Assembly (NCBI GenBank): GCA_000198515.1
Contig: FP929140.1
Span: forward strand, 656,527-720,526
Direction: 5' to 3'
DNA length: 64,000 nucleotides
DNA from: a gamma proteobacterium HdN1
GTDB taxonomy: Bacteria > Pseudomonadota > Gammaproteobacteria > Pseudomonadales > Ketobacteraceae
Below, one piece after another: positions 34,550 through 43,881 of this stretch. A program made the position numbers and the translations under genes. Each line of letters starts with the position of its first letter. The first letter of the stretch is position 1. The notes under the pieces were generated by a model that worked only from the letters and a program-made list of their open reading frames with translations, was not told the DNA's origin and did no database searches.

Positions 34550-36382
34550 CTAGTTCTTTTGCTTTTGTTTGCGCTCATCCGAGGCGATCAGGGCCCGCTC
34601 TAACTGGCTGTCGTAGCCGTAGATATCTTCAAGCAAGACCGTTCTGCCTGTGCTGTCCACCATCGCCGTTGTGTAAAAGATGAGAACTGGAACGGGGTTG
34701 CGCAGGGTAACTGTGCGCCGCTCATCGGATTTCATGGCTTCAGACACGCGCTTTTTATCCCATCCAGGCTGTCCGGTCAGGAGGAAATCGGCCATTTTTT
34801 CCGGATCACTCAAGCGGATGCAGCCGTGGCTGAAATCTCGCCGGCTGCGGCTAAATGCGCCACGGTTTGGCGTGTCGTGCATATAGATCGCGTCGCTATT
34901 CGGAAATTCAAACTTTACGCGACCGAGCGCATTGCCGGGGCCTGGGCGCTGGCGTAGGCGATAGATGCCTTTGCTGATCGCTTCGATTTGCTCGGGCGTT
35001 GGCGCGGTTGCGATGACCTCGCCGTTACCGACCATTTCCAAGTTTTGGCTTACCAGATATTCCGGATTTTCGCGCAATTTGGGCAGCATTTCTTTGCGGG
35101 TAATGCTGCTTGGAACGTTCCAGTAGGGGTTAAACACCACGCTCTTGACGTCGTTGAGAAGGATGGGGGTGCTATTGCCCACAGATTTTCCGACGACAAC
35201 GTTCATGCTGAGGCTGGATGCCTGAGTTTTCCCAGGGAAGGCCCATAGCTGGAACTGTGGGATATTGACAACGATGGCGCGCTCGTCTGCCATTTGTTCG
35301 CTTAGCCAGCGCATTCTTTCCATGCTGAGTTCGATTTGGCGCACACGCACACTGAAAGGCACGCTTAGTGCGCTCCAGGTGCTCTGGCCGATGATGCCAT
35401 CAACGCCAAGCCCGTGGCCTCCCTGAAAGTGCTTCACGCCAGCAACCAAGTCATGGGTGTAGCGATTGTTTTTGGGCGGTGCGCCAGTGAAATCGCCTAG
35501 ATAGCGCAAGCCGTCTGCGAGCGCGGGAATCCCAGACCACGTATCGCCCGGCTTTAGTGACTTTGGTAGCGAGGGTAAGGAAATCCCCTTGCGGTGCGCT
35601 GCGAGTTCACGGTAGTGCGCGAGTGCGTTTTTCAGGTGGTCGTAAAGGACAAATTTAGGGCGCGCATTACGGAAGGCTTGGTCTGGAGAAATGCCATTAA
35701 ATGCTTGTTTTACTAAGCTCATGGCTTCGGCCTCACGAGCGCGGGTATCAATCTTGATGCCGGCTTCACGAGGTGGGATGCGACCCACGTTTACGTCGTG
35801 TATCAATCGGGCTAGCGCAACGCTCATAGCGAGGTCGGTGGTGCCGATCGCGGCGCTGTCGTGTGAATTCAGTGTGCTGGTCTGTTGTTGCAGCCATTTT
35901 GTATCGTAGTCGTGCGGCTCTAATCCTTCGGCATACGACTGTGCGAGTACTTGTAAGAGCTGTGTGCCTTGTGCATTCAGATTCCCGCTTTCGATCCAGC
36001 GTGGTTGAAAGCTGCGAGTTTCATAGGCGCTGCGGAGGAGGTCGCGATACTTTTGAAAATCGGGATGGCGCAGGGCATTGATACGCGCTTTTGCGAGCAA
36101 GTCTTGAATGGTCGCAGAGGCCGTTGCCGAGCGTTTACTATCGACCGCACTTCCCAGTTGGGAGCTGCCACGGTTGATGATTTCCGGTGGTTGCGTGGTG
36201 GTTGTGGCGCATCCCCATAATAGGCCACCCATGCAAACGCCTATTAGAAGCTGTTTAGCAACCAATCGCCAGTGGGGTGCGGCGATTGGTTTTGGTTGAA
36301 AAAACGCTGCGTTCTGATTGTTCTTCGGGGTGGCGCTCATCATATTGCGTACAGACTTCGTTTGACTGTGGATGGGGGCCAT
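34550..36382 (-). CDS. ldtD: L,D-transpeptidase (LdtD/YcbB-like)
   Basis: The YkuD domain near the C-terminus has IYMHDTP and the catalytic SHGCIRLSDPEKMADFL; the Cys would form 3-3 peptidoglycan cross-links in the periplasm. Residues about 270-345 hold the peptidoglycan-binding part (YTHDLVAGVKHFQGGHGLGV, DGIIGQSTW). An N-terminal hydrophobic segment ends LLWGCATTT, which could be a lipobox or a membrane anchor. The length of about 610 residues equals E. coli LdtD. Transcription is in the same direction as the A-PCP-KS-AT gene, whose stop is about 20 bases upstream of this ATG. I used the ATG at 36382; a TTG at 36397 and a downstream ATG pair are alternatives. Confidence 0.9.
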   Translation of the reverse strand: MAPIHSQTKSVRNMMSATPKNNQNAAFFQPKPIAAPHWRLVAKQLLIGVCMGGLLWGCATTTTQPPEIINRGSSQLGSAVDSKRSATASATIQDLLAKARINALRHPDFQKYRDLLRSAYETRSFQPRWIESGNLNAQGTQLLQVLAQSYAEGLEPHDYDTKWLQQQTSTLNSHDSAAIGTTDLAMSVALARLIHDVNVGRIPPREAGIKIDTRAREAEAMSLVKQAFNGISPDQAFRNARPKFVLYDHLKNALAHYRELAAHRKGISLPSLPKSLKPGDTWSGIPALADGLRYLGDFTGAPPKNNRYTHDLVAGVKHFQGGHGLGVDGIIGQSTWSALSVPFSVRVRQIELSMERMRWLSEQMADERAIVVNIPQFQLWAFPGKTQASSLSMNVVVGKSVGNSTPILLNDVKSVVFNPYWNVPSSITRKEMLPKLRENPEYLVSQNLEMVGNGEVIATAPTPEQIEAISKGIYRLRQRPGPGNALGRVKFEFPNSDAIYMHDTPNRGAFSRSRRDFSHGCIRLSDPEKMADFLLTGQPGWDKKRVSEAMKSDERRTVTLRNPVPVLIFYTTAMVDSTGRTVLLEDIYGYDSQLERALIASDERKQKQKN

Positions 36383-36403
36383 GAGGTTCAGGGGCAATCC
36401 TTT

Positions 36404-39400
36404 TTAGCTTTCCGCGGGGCCAATGGGGAGGCCGCTTAGTATAGCGATTTGTTGTTGCATGATCTGCATTTGCTGTTGTATCAGCGCTTCCAATTGCAGA
36501 TCAGATGCGAGCCCTAGTAGTGGATCGGTGACGTTGGGCGCATCTGCGGGGCAATGCTGTGGAGCCGCTGGTGTGGGGCTAGGCAGAGCTTGCTCTATTG
36601 GTTGGCTGGTCGCTTGGCGTTTGAACCAGTGCGGTTTGCGAACAAAGGGGTAGGTGGGCAAGCACGCGCGTGGCGTTTGTACTGGAACTGGCCATTCGAT
36701 CGGGACGCCTGCGCACCAAAGTTGAGCGAGCGCTTGTAGGGCGTGGCGAGCTGGCGGTAACGCAGCTTGGGCGTTACTAAGTAGTGGTACAACCTGCGGT
36801 TTTTTCCCTTGATCGCGGTGCTGCCGGATCAGCGAAGTGAGCGCTTGGCCCGGCCCGACTTCAATGAAGAGACAGTTGCCTTGACTGATTTCGGCCTCTA
36901 CTGCGGGGCTAAACGCCACCGGCGCACGGACTTGTGCAGCCCAGTAGCCGGGGTTGGTTGCTTCGGCTGCGCTGAGTTGTTTTCCGCTGATGCAGGAATA
37001 CAGAGGAGTTTGTGGTGCATTCAGGCCAATTTGTGCGAGTGCGGTACGAATAAGTGGCAGTGCGCCCGTCATGGATTCGCTATGGAAGGCATGGGATACC
37101 TTTAATTGGCTTGCGACGATGCCCTTAGCTTCAAGATCTTTGGCGAACGCATCCAGAGCATCGTGGGAACCCGCCAGCGTGGTGAGTTCAGGTGCATTGA
37201 TTGCAGCGATTTCGACGCCTTTCGGCAGCGGTAGGAGCGCGTTTGCGTTGGTTCGTACCGAGAGCATGGTGCCGGGCGGTTGGGCGAACATCGCGGCGCC
37301 GCGTTCGATTACGGCCTTCATTCCGTCTTTCAAGCTCATGACGCCAGCGGAGCAAGCGGCTGCGTATTCGCCGATGCTGTGGCCGATCAGGGCGTCGGCG
37401 CGTATGCCCAAACTGTCGAGCCATGCAGCGAGCCCGCAAGAAACTGCGAACAGGGCAGGTTGTGCCAAGTAAGTTTCGGCGAGCTGTGCGGCAGCATTTG
37501 TGTTGTTTGGATCAGCATCTATTAAAAGCGTGCGAAGGGTTTGCGCGAGGTCTGCGGGGGCGGCGCTGAGGACTTCATCAAAAGCATATTGGAATGCAGG
37601 AAACTGCGTGGCGAGTTCCCTTGCCATGCCGGGATGCTGCGAACCTTGGCCGGAAAAAACAAACACGATACGCGGTTTTGTTGGCGTTGTGTGGGCAGGA
37701 GTTGCCGCGCTTTGGCTTGCGCTGGAGGATTCTTTTTGAATGGCTGCGCGCAGGCTGCGAATGGCATCTTCGCGGTTTTCTGCCACATAGCAGCGTCGCA
37801 ATGACATGGCTTGGCGGCCGCGCATCAAGGTTGCTGAGACGTTTGCAAGTGGAATATCAGGGTGTTGTTCCAGAAAATTGGCCAGTGCCGTCGTGCGCGC
37901 AATCAGTGCTTCCGGGTGTTGAGCGGAAATTGGGAGAATCTGTAGCGCTTCCGTGTCGGCTGCGACAGTCGTTGCGGCTAGGGTTGCTGTTGCCGCTTGT
38001 GCGGGTGCTTCCGCAACGATGACGTGGGCGTTCGTGCCGCCAACGCCGAACGAGCTGACGCCCGCACGACGGGGTTTCTCTGATCGCGGCCAGTGAACGA
38101 TGTCAGCGCTCACTTGGAACGGAGTGCTGGCAAAGTCGATTTGTGGGTTGGGCTGTCGAAAATGCAGTGTGCCGGGGATGCGCCCATGATGTAGGGAGAG
38201 GGTTGCTTTGATCAGCCCAATCACACCGGCGGCGGCGATCAGATGGCCGACGTGGCCTTTGGCTGAGCCAAGTGTGCAATAGCCGGTATCGTCGGTGTCT
38301 TGGCCGAAGGCGCGTGCGAGTGCGGCGACTTCGATCGGGTCGCCGAGTGCGGTGCCGGTTCCGTGAGCTTCGACGTAGCTAACCTCGCGCGCACTCACGT
38401 TCGCGTGGTCGAGTGCCATTCGAATGGCTTTGGCCTGCCCGGTTACGCTGGGTGCGGTGAAGCTGGCTTTGTCGCCGCCGTCGTTGTTCAGGCCCACGCC
38501 TTCAATGACGCCAAAAATGGTATCGCCATCTTGCAGCGCTTGTGACAGGCGCTTGAGCACGACAACGCCACCGCCGCTGCCGAACACGGTGCCGCTGGCT
38601 TCCGCATCGAAGGGGCGGCAACGGCCATCGGCAGACTCCATTCCGCCCTCAACATGGAGGTAGCCGCCGATTTGTGGAACGATGACAGTGGCTCCGCCGG
38701 CGAGGGCGATTTCGCAGTCGCCCTGTGCTAAGGCTCGAAATGCTTGTGTAACCGCCACAAGGCCTGTTGAGCAAGCAGTATGCACAGAAACAGCGGGGCC
38801 GTTGAAGTTGAGTTTGTGGGCAACACGGGATGCCACGTAGTCTTTCTCGTTGCCAAGCATGGCGGCGAATTCGCCCGCCTTGGCAATCAATGATGGATCT
38901 TCCACGCGCATTGCCGGCAGGTAGCTATTATTGGCAGTGCCTGCGTAGACGCCGATACGCCCAGCGGCCTCGCCACTCCATTTGCTTGGGTCAACACCTG
39001 CGTGCTCTAAAGCAGTCCAGCAAAGCTCTAGGAATAGACGTTGTTGCGGGTCGATCAGCGTCGCCTCGCGATCGGACAGGCCGAAGAAGGAGGCATCAAA
39101 GCCATCCGCATTTTCCAGAACGCCGCGGGCAGCAACAAAAGCGGGATGTTCGCGCAGGGATGCCGGCACGGAAGGGTCTAGCTCATCCGGCTGAAAACGT
39201 CGCAGGCTCTCTACGTTGTCGAGGAGCTGCTGCCAGAACGTTTCGACATTCTCGGCGGATCCCACGCGCGCAGCCATCCCAATGATGGCCATACCTTCGT
39301 GCACGGATGGCTCGTTAGACGTTGTGCGGGTGCGCGACGAGCCGCTTTGGGCGGAGCCCTCTAGTAGCTTTGCAAGCCCCGCCACCGTTGGGCGATCGTA

Positions 39401-41218
39401 GATATCGGCAACATTGACGCGAATACCGAGTTCCTTTGCGCGGTTCGCAAAGCGCATAACGAGCAAGGAGCGGGCGCCAAGGTCAAAGACGTTGGCAGTG
39501 TCCGACAGTTGTTCAAGGCCGAGCAGCTCTTGCCAAAGTGCGCGCAGAAGCTCTTTGATTTGGCTTGGGTCAACGTGAAGTGCTGGCTTGCCGGCGGTTT
39601 CATTGCTAGCTGCTGTACCTACAGTGACGGCGGGTAAACTACGCCGGTCAATCTTTCCGCTCGGGGTGGTGGGCAATTGCGCGAGTATGGCAAAGCGCAC
39701 TGGCACCATGTAAGCAGGCAGACGTTGATGCAGCCAGTTGCGCCAGCTTGCAATGGTCCGATCTGCCGCGCTTGCGTGATCGCGCAGTACAACGTGAGCG
39801 GTGAGAACGCGGCTGCCATCGGGATCTTGTGGTGCGGTCACGACGGCATCTTGAATACCGGGGTGCGCCATAAGCGCCAGCTCAATGTCGCCCGGCTCAA
39901 TACGAAAGCCGTCCACCTTGAGCTGTTGGTCTGCGCGGCCAAGGTAGGTAATGACGCCAGTGGCATCGGTGCGAACCAGATCACCTGTGATGTACCAGCG
40001 AGCGGGTTGGCCATCCGGCCCGATCAAATCTTCAAGAAAGCGCTCGGCGGTCAGATCGGTACGGCCTAAGTAGCCTTCTGCCAACGTCTCGCCGCCTAAC
40101 AATAGCTCTCCTTCGCTTAGCGTGAGGCCGGCGGCGCAGTTTGCGGCGATCGTAGCGTTGTTCTCAATCGGGTTCTCAAGTGGCCGAATCCAGCAGCGAA
40201 CGTGGGGCAGAGCTGTGCCAATTGGCGGAATTTGCGGCCAGTGGTCGGGGTTGCCGTCCAGTTCAAAAGCGGTGACTACGTGGGTTTCCGTCGGGCCGTA
40301 GTGGTTGTGCAGGGTTGCGCTTTGGAGTCGCTGAAACAGAGCGCGAATATCTGGAGTAATTTGTAATTGCTCACCAGCGCTGATGACGTCTTTGATTGCA
40401 AGGGTTTGCGCTTTCCCGCTTGCGGTTGCGCCAGTGGCTTGGGTCGCTGCATCTGCATCTGCTTGTGCCAGCATTTGCAGGGCAACATAAGGCAGGTATA
40501 AGCGCTCAACCTTCTCGCGCTCCAAGAGCGCGTGAAGCCGAGCTGGGTCGCGGCGTTCGGAATCGGTTGGCAGTACTAGCGTTCCACCGGTTGCTAGCGT
40601 AGAAAAAATTTCTTGGAAATGAACGTCGAACGAGAGTGGTGCGAACTGCAGCGTGCGCGCCGCTTGGCCAAGCCTTGGGTGTTGGGCGTGCCAGTCAATC
40701 AGATGGGCAAGTGGTGAGACGCCCATGGCCACGCCTTTCGGACGGCCCGTGGATCCGGAGGTAAATAGGATATAAATAAGGTCGTGATCGCCAAGGTAGG
40801 GTGAAGTTTGACCGGTCGGCGGGTTGTCCAGTGTTGGGAAGGTCTTGACAAGTCCCCTGAGTTCCGCAAGCGCGCGTTCGCTACCGATCACTGCGCGTAC
40901 TTGCGCGTCTTCCAGCATGAGTTCGAGACGATCTGCAGGATAGCTGAGATCTAATGGCACATAGGCCAAGCCGTATTCGACTGCCGCAATGATGCTGATG
41001 ATGGTTTCAATTTCGCGACTGGCGGCGATGGCGATGCGCTGGCCGCTCTCTAAGCCGGCGGCACGCCAGTGCGTGATGATCTCTTTGACTTGGGCGGCAG
41101 CTTCCTGATAGGTAAGCGTGCGCTTCCCGTCTGTAATTGCATGAACGTTGGGCCAGCGTTGGCTGGCGGATTGCAAAAGTTGGCGCAGCGAAGCTTGCAA
41201 TTTGCTATAGCGTGTCAT
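36404..41218 (-). CDS. hybrid NRPS/PKS protein, domain order A-PCP-KS-AT
   Basis: About 1604 residues. An adenylation domain (about 1-535; ILFTSGSTGRPKGVAMG, HNHYGPTET, YITGDLVR) is followed by a carrier domain (Ser584 in DLGARSLLVM). A ketosynthase comes next (Cys816 in HTACSTGL, EAHGTGTALGDP, KGHVGHLIAAAG), then an acyltransferase (FSGQGSQHPGM, Ser1281 in GHSIGEYAAA). The specificity residues I read in the A domain are D-V-Q-Y-I-A-H-V-V, which I do not recognise. No carrier follows the AT; the product should pass to the ACP on the divergent aminotransferase protein. The last residues form a Gln-rich helix (LEALIQQQMQIMQQQIAILS). I chose the ATG at 41218 (GGGA seven bases upstream) over a TTG at 41254. 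The LdtD-like gene follows closely. Confidence 0.9.
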   Translation of the reverse strand: MTRYSKLQASLRQLLQSASQRWPNVHAITDGKRTLTYQEAAAQVKEIITHWRAAGLESGQRIAIAASREIETIISIIAAVEYGLAYVPLDLSYPADRLELMLEDAQVRAVIGSERALAELRGLVKTFPTLDNPPTGQTSPYLGDHDLIYILFTSGSTGRPKGVAMGVSPLAHLIDWHAQHPRLGQAARTLQFAPLSFDVHFQEIFSTLATGGTLVLPTDSERRDPARLHALLEREKVERLYLPYVALQMLAQADADAATQATGATASGKAQTLAIKDVISAGEQLQITPDIRALFQRLQSATLHNHYGPTETHVVTAFELDGNPDHWPQIPPIGTALPHVRCWIRPLENPIENNATIAANCAAGLTLSEGELLLGGETLAEGYLGRTDLTAERFLEDLIGPDGQPARWYITGDLVRTDATGVITYLGRADQQLKVDGFRIEPGDIELALMAHPGIQDAVVTAPQDPDGSRVLTAHVVLRDHASAADRTIASWRNWLHQRLPAYMVPVRFAILAQLPTTPSGKIDRRSLPAVTVGTAASNETAGKPALHVDPSQIKELLRALWQELLGLEQLSDTANVFDLGARSLLVMRFANRAKELGIRVNVADIYDRPTVAGLAKLLEGSAQSGSSRTRTTSNEPSVHEGMAIIGMAARVGSAENVETFWQQLLDNVESLRRFQPDELDPSVPASLREHPAFVAARGVLENADGFDASFFGLSDREATLIDPQQRLFLELCWTALEHAGVDPSKWSGEAAGRIGVYAGTANNSYLPAMRVEDPSLIAKAGEFAAMLGNEKDYVASRVAHKLNFNGPAVSVHTACSTGLVAVTQAFRALAQGDCEIALAGGATVIVPQIGGYLHVEGGMESADGRCRPFDAEASGTVFGSGGGVVVLKRLSQALQDGDTIFGVIEGVGLNNDGGDKASFTAPSVTGQAKAIRMALDHANVSAREVSYVEAHGTGTALGDPIEVAALARAFGQDTDDTGYCTLGSAKGHVGHLIAAAGVIGLIKATLSLHHGRIPGTLHFRQPNPQIDFASTPFQVSADIVHWPRSEKPRRAGVSSFGVGGTNAHVIVAEAPAQAATATLAATTVAADTEALQILPISAQHPEALIARTTALANFLEQHPDIPLANVSATLMRGRQAMSLRRCYVAENREDAIRSLRAAIQKESSSASQSAATPAHTTPTKPRIVFVFSGQGSQHPGMARELATQFPAFQYAFDEVLSAAPADLAQTLRTLLIDADPNNTNAAAQLAETYLAQPALFAVSCGLAAWLDSLGIRADALIGHSIGEYAAACSAGVMSLKDGMKAVIERGAAMFAQPPGTMLSVRTNANALLPLPKGVEIAAINAPELTTLAGSHDALDAFAKDLEAKGIVASQLKVSHAFHSESMTGALPLIRTALAQIGLNAPQTPLYSCISGKQLSAAEATNPGYWAAQVRAPVAFSPAVEAEISQGNCLFIEVGPGQALTSLIRQHRDQGKKPQVVPLLSNAQAALPPARHALQALAQLWCAGVPIEWPVPVQTPRACLPTYPFVRKPHWFKRQATSQPIEQALPSPTPAAPQHCPADAPNVTDPLLGLASDLQLEALIQQQMQIMQQQIAILSGLPIGPAES

Positions 41219-41471
41219 TACGAAATCCCAATCAGAGCGAGCACGAACAGGCAATTGTGAATGCGGGCAAGCATATCATTGCTTGTAGGCGCAAGGTGTT
41301 TGCTTTTGTGGAGATTTTCTTTAAAGCCCGCTGACTGGCTGTTCATTAGCGTGAATATTTAACACTTCTGAGCCAATACGGATTGGCATAATTGTTACAA
41401 TCTGGGTGCAAAGAATCGCGTATAATCGGCGTGGTTTTATTCGTATCTCGACACCAATAGGAAGCAAGGAA
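41219..41471. promoter_or_regulatory. divergent promoter region of the NRPS/PKS locus
   Basis: This roughly 250-base region lies between the A-PCP-KS-AT gene (-) and the ACP-aminotransferase gene (+), so both promoters are expected here. On the plus strand a perfect TATAAT is at 41421-41426, about 46 bases before the ATG; a -35 box at ordinary spacing is not convincing. TTGTTACAAT lies further upstream. No sigma-54 element is seen. Confidence 0.4.
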
Positions 41472-43727
41472 ATGTCGTCGCAGTTCGCTCTTATATCTGT
41501 TTTGAAGGATCTTTTCGGTGAAAGCGCGGGTGAAGATCTTTCCGCAGTGAATCCGCAGGATAGTTTTCTTGCGCTTGGATTTGATTCGCTATTTCTGACG
41601 CAAGTAGCGCTTGCGCTCAAAAAGCGTTTCAAGGTGGATTTGGCCTTTCGTAGGTTGTTGTCAGATCTTGGCAGCTTTGAATTGTTGGCCGCATGGTTGG
41701 CCGAAAATGCGGCTTCGGGTACTTTGCCCACAGCGCAGCCGGTAGAGCAGAATGCGGTGGCTGCTGCGGTGCCCGCGGTTGCTTCTGCTGCGGTGCCTGC
41801 AGTCGCCCAAATGCCGATCGCCCAACCGGTTGCTGCTCAGCTCGCGCCCCAGCCTGTGATTGCGCAGCCTGTCGCCAACTCTTTTTCGGTGAACCCTGTG
41901 ATGGCGGTGGGGGTTGTGGCCCCTGCTTTAGGTGGTGTCGAAGGCTTGATACAACAGCAACTGCAGCTTATGTCCATGCAGTTGGGCATGTTGGCGCAAT
42001 ATCGTGGTTCGCATGCAGGTGTTGTGCAGGCGCCTGTAGTAGCCGCACCACAGGTCGCCGCGCTTGCTCCGGTCGCGCAGGCCGGTGCGCCTACCGCAGT
42101 GGCGGCAAGTGCGCCAGCGCCTACGGTACCTTCTACTTATCCGGGCAAGAGTGATTCTTCAGGGGCGGCTTCTCAGGATGCCCCGCCTGCCGCGAAGCCG
42201 TTTGGTGCGCAAACCAAGATTGATATTACCGGTAAAGATGTGTTTACCGACGAGCAGTTCGGACACTTTCGCCAGCTTGCCGATGAGTATCTGGCGCGCA
42301 CCGGCAAGTCGCGCGAGTTTACTGCGAATAATCGTGCAGTGTTGGCTGATCCTCGCGTTGCTTCCGGCTTTCGGCCTGCGATCAAGGATGTGGTGTATCC
42401 CATTGTGGTAGATCGTTCAAAAGGCACGCGCCTTTGGGATCTGGATGGCAATGAGTATATAGATACCTTGTGTGGCTACGGGTCCATGTACTTTGGCTAT
42501 CAGGCCGACTGGATCGTCGATGCGATCCAAGCGCAATTGGCCTTGGGTATGGAAATTGGCCCCCAGCATCCGCTCACTGCCGAGGTAATTCAACTGTTGC
42601 GCGAGATCATGCCGCATGAGCGCTTTGCGTTTTGCAATACCGGTTCCGAGGCGGTGTTGGGTGCTGTTCGTATGGCGCGTACGCGTTCGGGCTGCAATAA
42701 AATTGTGATGTTTACCGGCGATTATCACGGCATCAATAACGAGGTGATTGTGCGCGCTGGTAAAGGCGGCAAGGGTTTCCCTGCAGCGGCGGGCGTGATG
42801 CGTGAGTCGGTTTCTAACGTGCTGGTATTGGATTACGGTTCGGATGAGGCGCTCAAGGTGATTCGCGAGCAGGCGGACGATATTGCAGCGATTCTGGTGG
42901 AGCCGGTGCAGAGCCGTCACCCGGATTTTGTTCCGCTAGAGTTTTTGCGTGAACTACGCACGCTTACCAAAGAGCTTAATATTGCGCTGATTTTTGACGA
43001 AGTCATTACAGGGTTCCGTGCTGCGCCTGGTGGGTTTCAGGAGTATTCAGGCATTCAGGCAGACATTTGTACCTATGGCAAAATCATCGGTGGGGGTATC
43101 TCTATTGGGGTGATTGGCGGAAGAGCGCACTATCTGGATACTTTAGATGGCGGCCAGTGGCAGTATGGCGATGATTCCAAGCCGGAAGTAGGGGTGACTT
43201 ATTTTGCCGGTACGTTCGTGCGTCATCCTCTGGCGTTGGCAGCAGCTCGCGCTGTACTGCTACACATGAAAGCCAATCCGCGCCTGCAAGAAGAGGTAAA
43301 TGAACGCGCGGCACGTTTTGCCGGAGAACTCAATCTGCACTTCAAGCGAGTGCAAGCGCCGATGCATATTGAGCGCTTCTGTTCCATGATGTATTTCAAA
43401 TTCACCGAGGATTTGCCTTGGGGTGAATTTTTATTTACCGACATGCGGATACAGGGGATCCATATTTGGTATGGTCGCCCGATGTTTGTTTCCGCTGCGC
43501 ATACGGATGCAGAGCTGGATACGATCATCGCCACCTTCAAGCGCTCGCTTGCGCGGATGCAGGCTTGGGGCTTTATTCCTGGATCTTCTAGCGACGAAGC
43601 GGGGCGCGATCTGGCGCCGCCCGTCAAGGGTGCCGTTATGGGAATTAATGGGGAAGGTAATCCCGCGTGGTTTGTGACCGAGCCAGATGGAAGCAATCGT
43701 CAAGTCGGGGTTGCATTTGAGTATTGA
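41472..43727 (+). CDS. ACP-aminotransferase protein (PKS-type class III PLP aminotransferase)
   Basis: Residues 1 to about 85 are an acyl carrier domain (Ser39 in LGFDSLFLTQ). A long Ala/Pro/Val-rich linker (about 90-260) follows, containing the helix EGLIQQQLQLMSMQLGML. Residues about 265-720 are a glutamate-1-semialdehyde-type aminotransferase with FCNTGSEAVLGAVRMAR, IFDEVITGFRAAPGG and the PLP Lys537 in TYGKIIGGG. In hybrid systems such as mycosubtilin, ACP-linked AMT domains convert a beta-keto thioester to a beta-amino thioester. Here the unit is a separate protein and should receive the chain from the divergent KS-AT protein. I chose the ATG at 41472, which has AGGAAGCAAGGA upstream, over an ATG at 41406. 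Confidence 0.9.
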   Translation: MSSQFALISVLKDLFGESAGEDLSAVNPQDSFLALGFDSLFLTQVALALKKRFKVDLAFRRLLSDLGSFELLAAWLAENAASGTLPTAQPVEQNAVAAAVPAVASAAVPAVAQMPIAQPVAAQLAPQPVIAQPVANSFSVNPVMAVGVVAPALGGVEGLIQQQLQLMSMQLGMLAQYRGSHAGVVQAPVVAAPQVAALAPVAQAGAPTAVAASAPAPTVPSTYPGKSDSSGAASQDAPPAAKPFGAQTKIDITGKDVFTDEQFGHFRQLADEYLARTGKSREFTANNRAVLADPRVASGFRPAIKDVVYPIVVDRSKGTRLWDLDGNEYIDTLCGYGSMYFGYQADWIVDAIQAQLALGMEIGPQHPLTAEVIQLLREIMPHERFAFCNTGSEAVLGAVRMARTRSGCNKIVMFTGDYHGINNEVIVRAGKGGKGFPAAAGVMRESVSNVLVLDYGSDEALKVIREQADDIAAILVEPVQSRHPDFVPLEFLRELRTLTKELNIALIFDEVITGFRAAPGGFQEYSGIQADICTYGKIIGGGISIGVIGGRAHYLDTLDGGQWQYGDDSKPEVGVTYFAGTFVRHPLALAAARAVLLHMKANPRLQEEVNERAARFAGELNLHFKRVQAPMHIERFCSMMYFKFTEDLPWGEFLFTDMRIQGIHIWYGRPMFVSAAHTDAELDTIIATFKRSLARMQAWGFIPGSSSDEAGRDLAPPVKGAVMGINGEGNPAWFVTEPDGSNRQVGVAFEY

Positions 43728-43738
43728 TGCGACAAGGT

Positions 43739-43758
43739 GCGTCATTCGTGCATGACGC
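43739..43758 (+). terminator. 7-bp hairpin after the ACP-aminotransferase gene
   Basis: GCGTCAT and ATGACGC pair around the loop TCGTGC, starting 11 bases after the stop codon at 43727. No T-run follows, so termination may be partial and the NRPS genes may still be read from the upstream promoter. Confidence 0.4.
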
Positions 43759-43881
43759 TCTGATGCAAGGCTCGGTGGCGTCAAGTTTGGCGCTTTTGGG
43801 CCTTGCTTTTGTCTTATGGCGTGGTTGCTTGGTTTGCGCTCCATGCGTTCGTTGCCGTTTAGAAAATCACAGCGAGGATAA

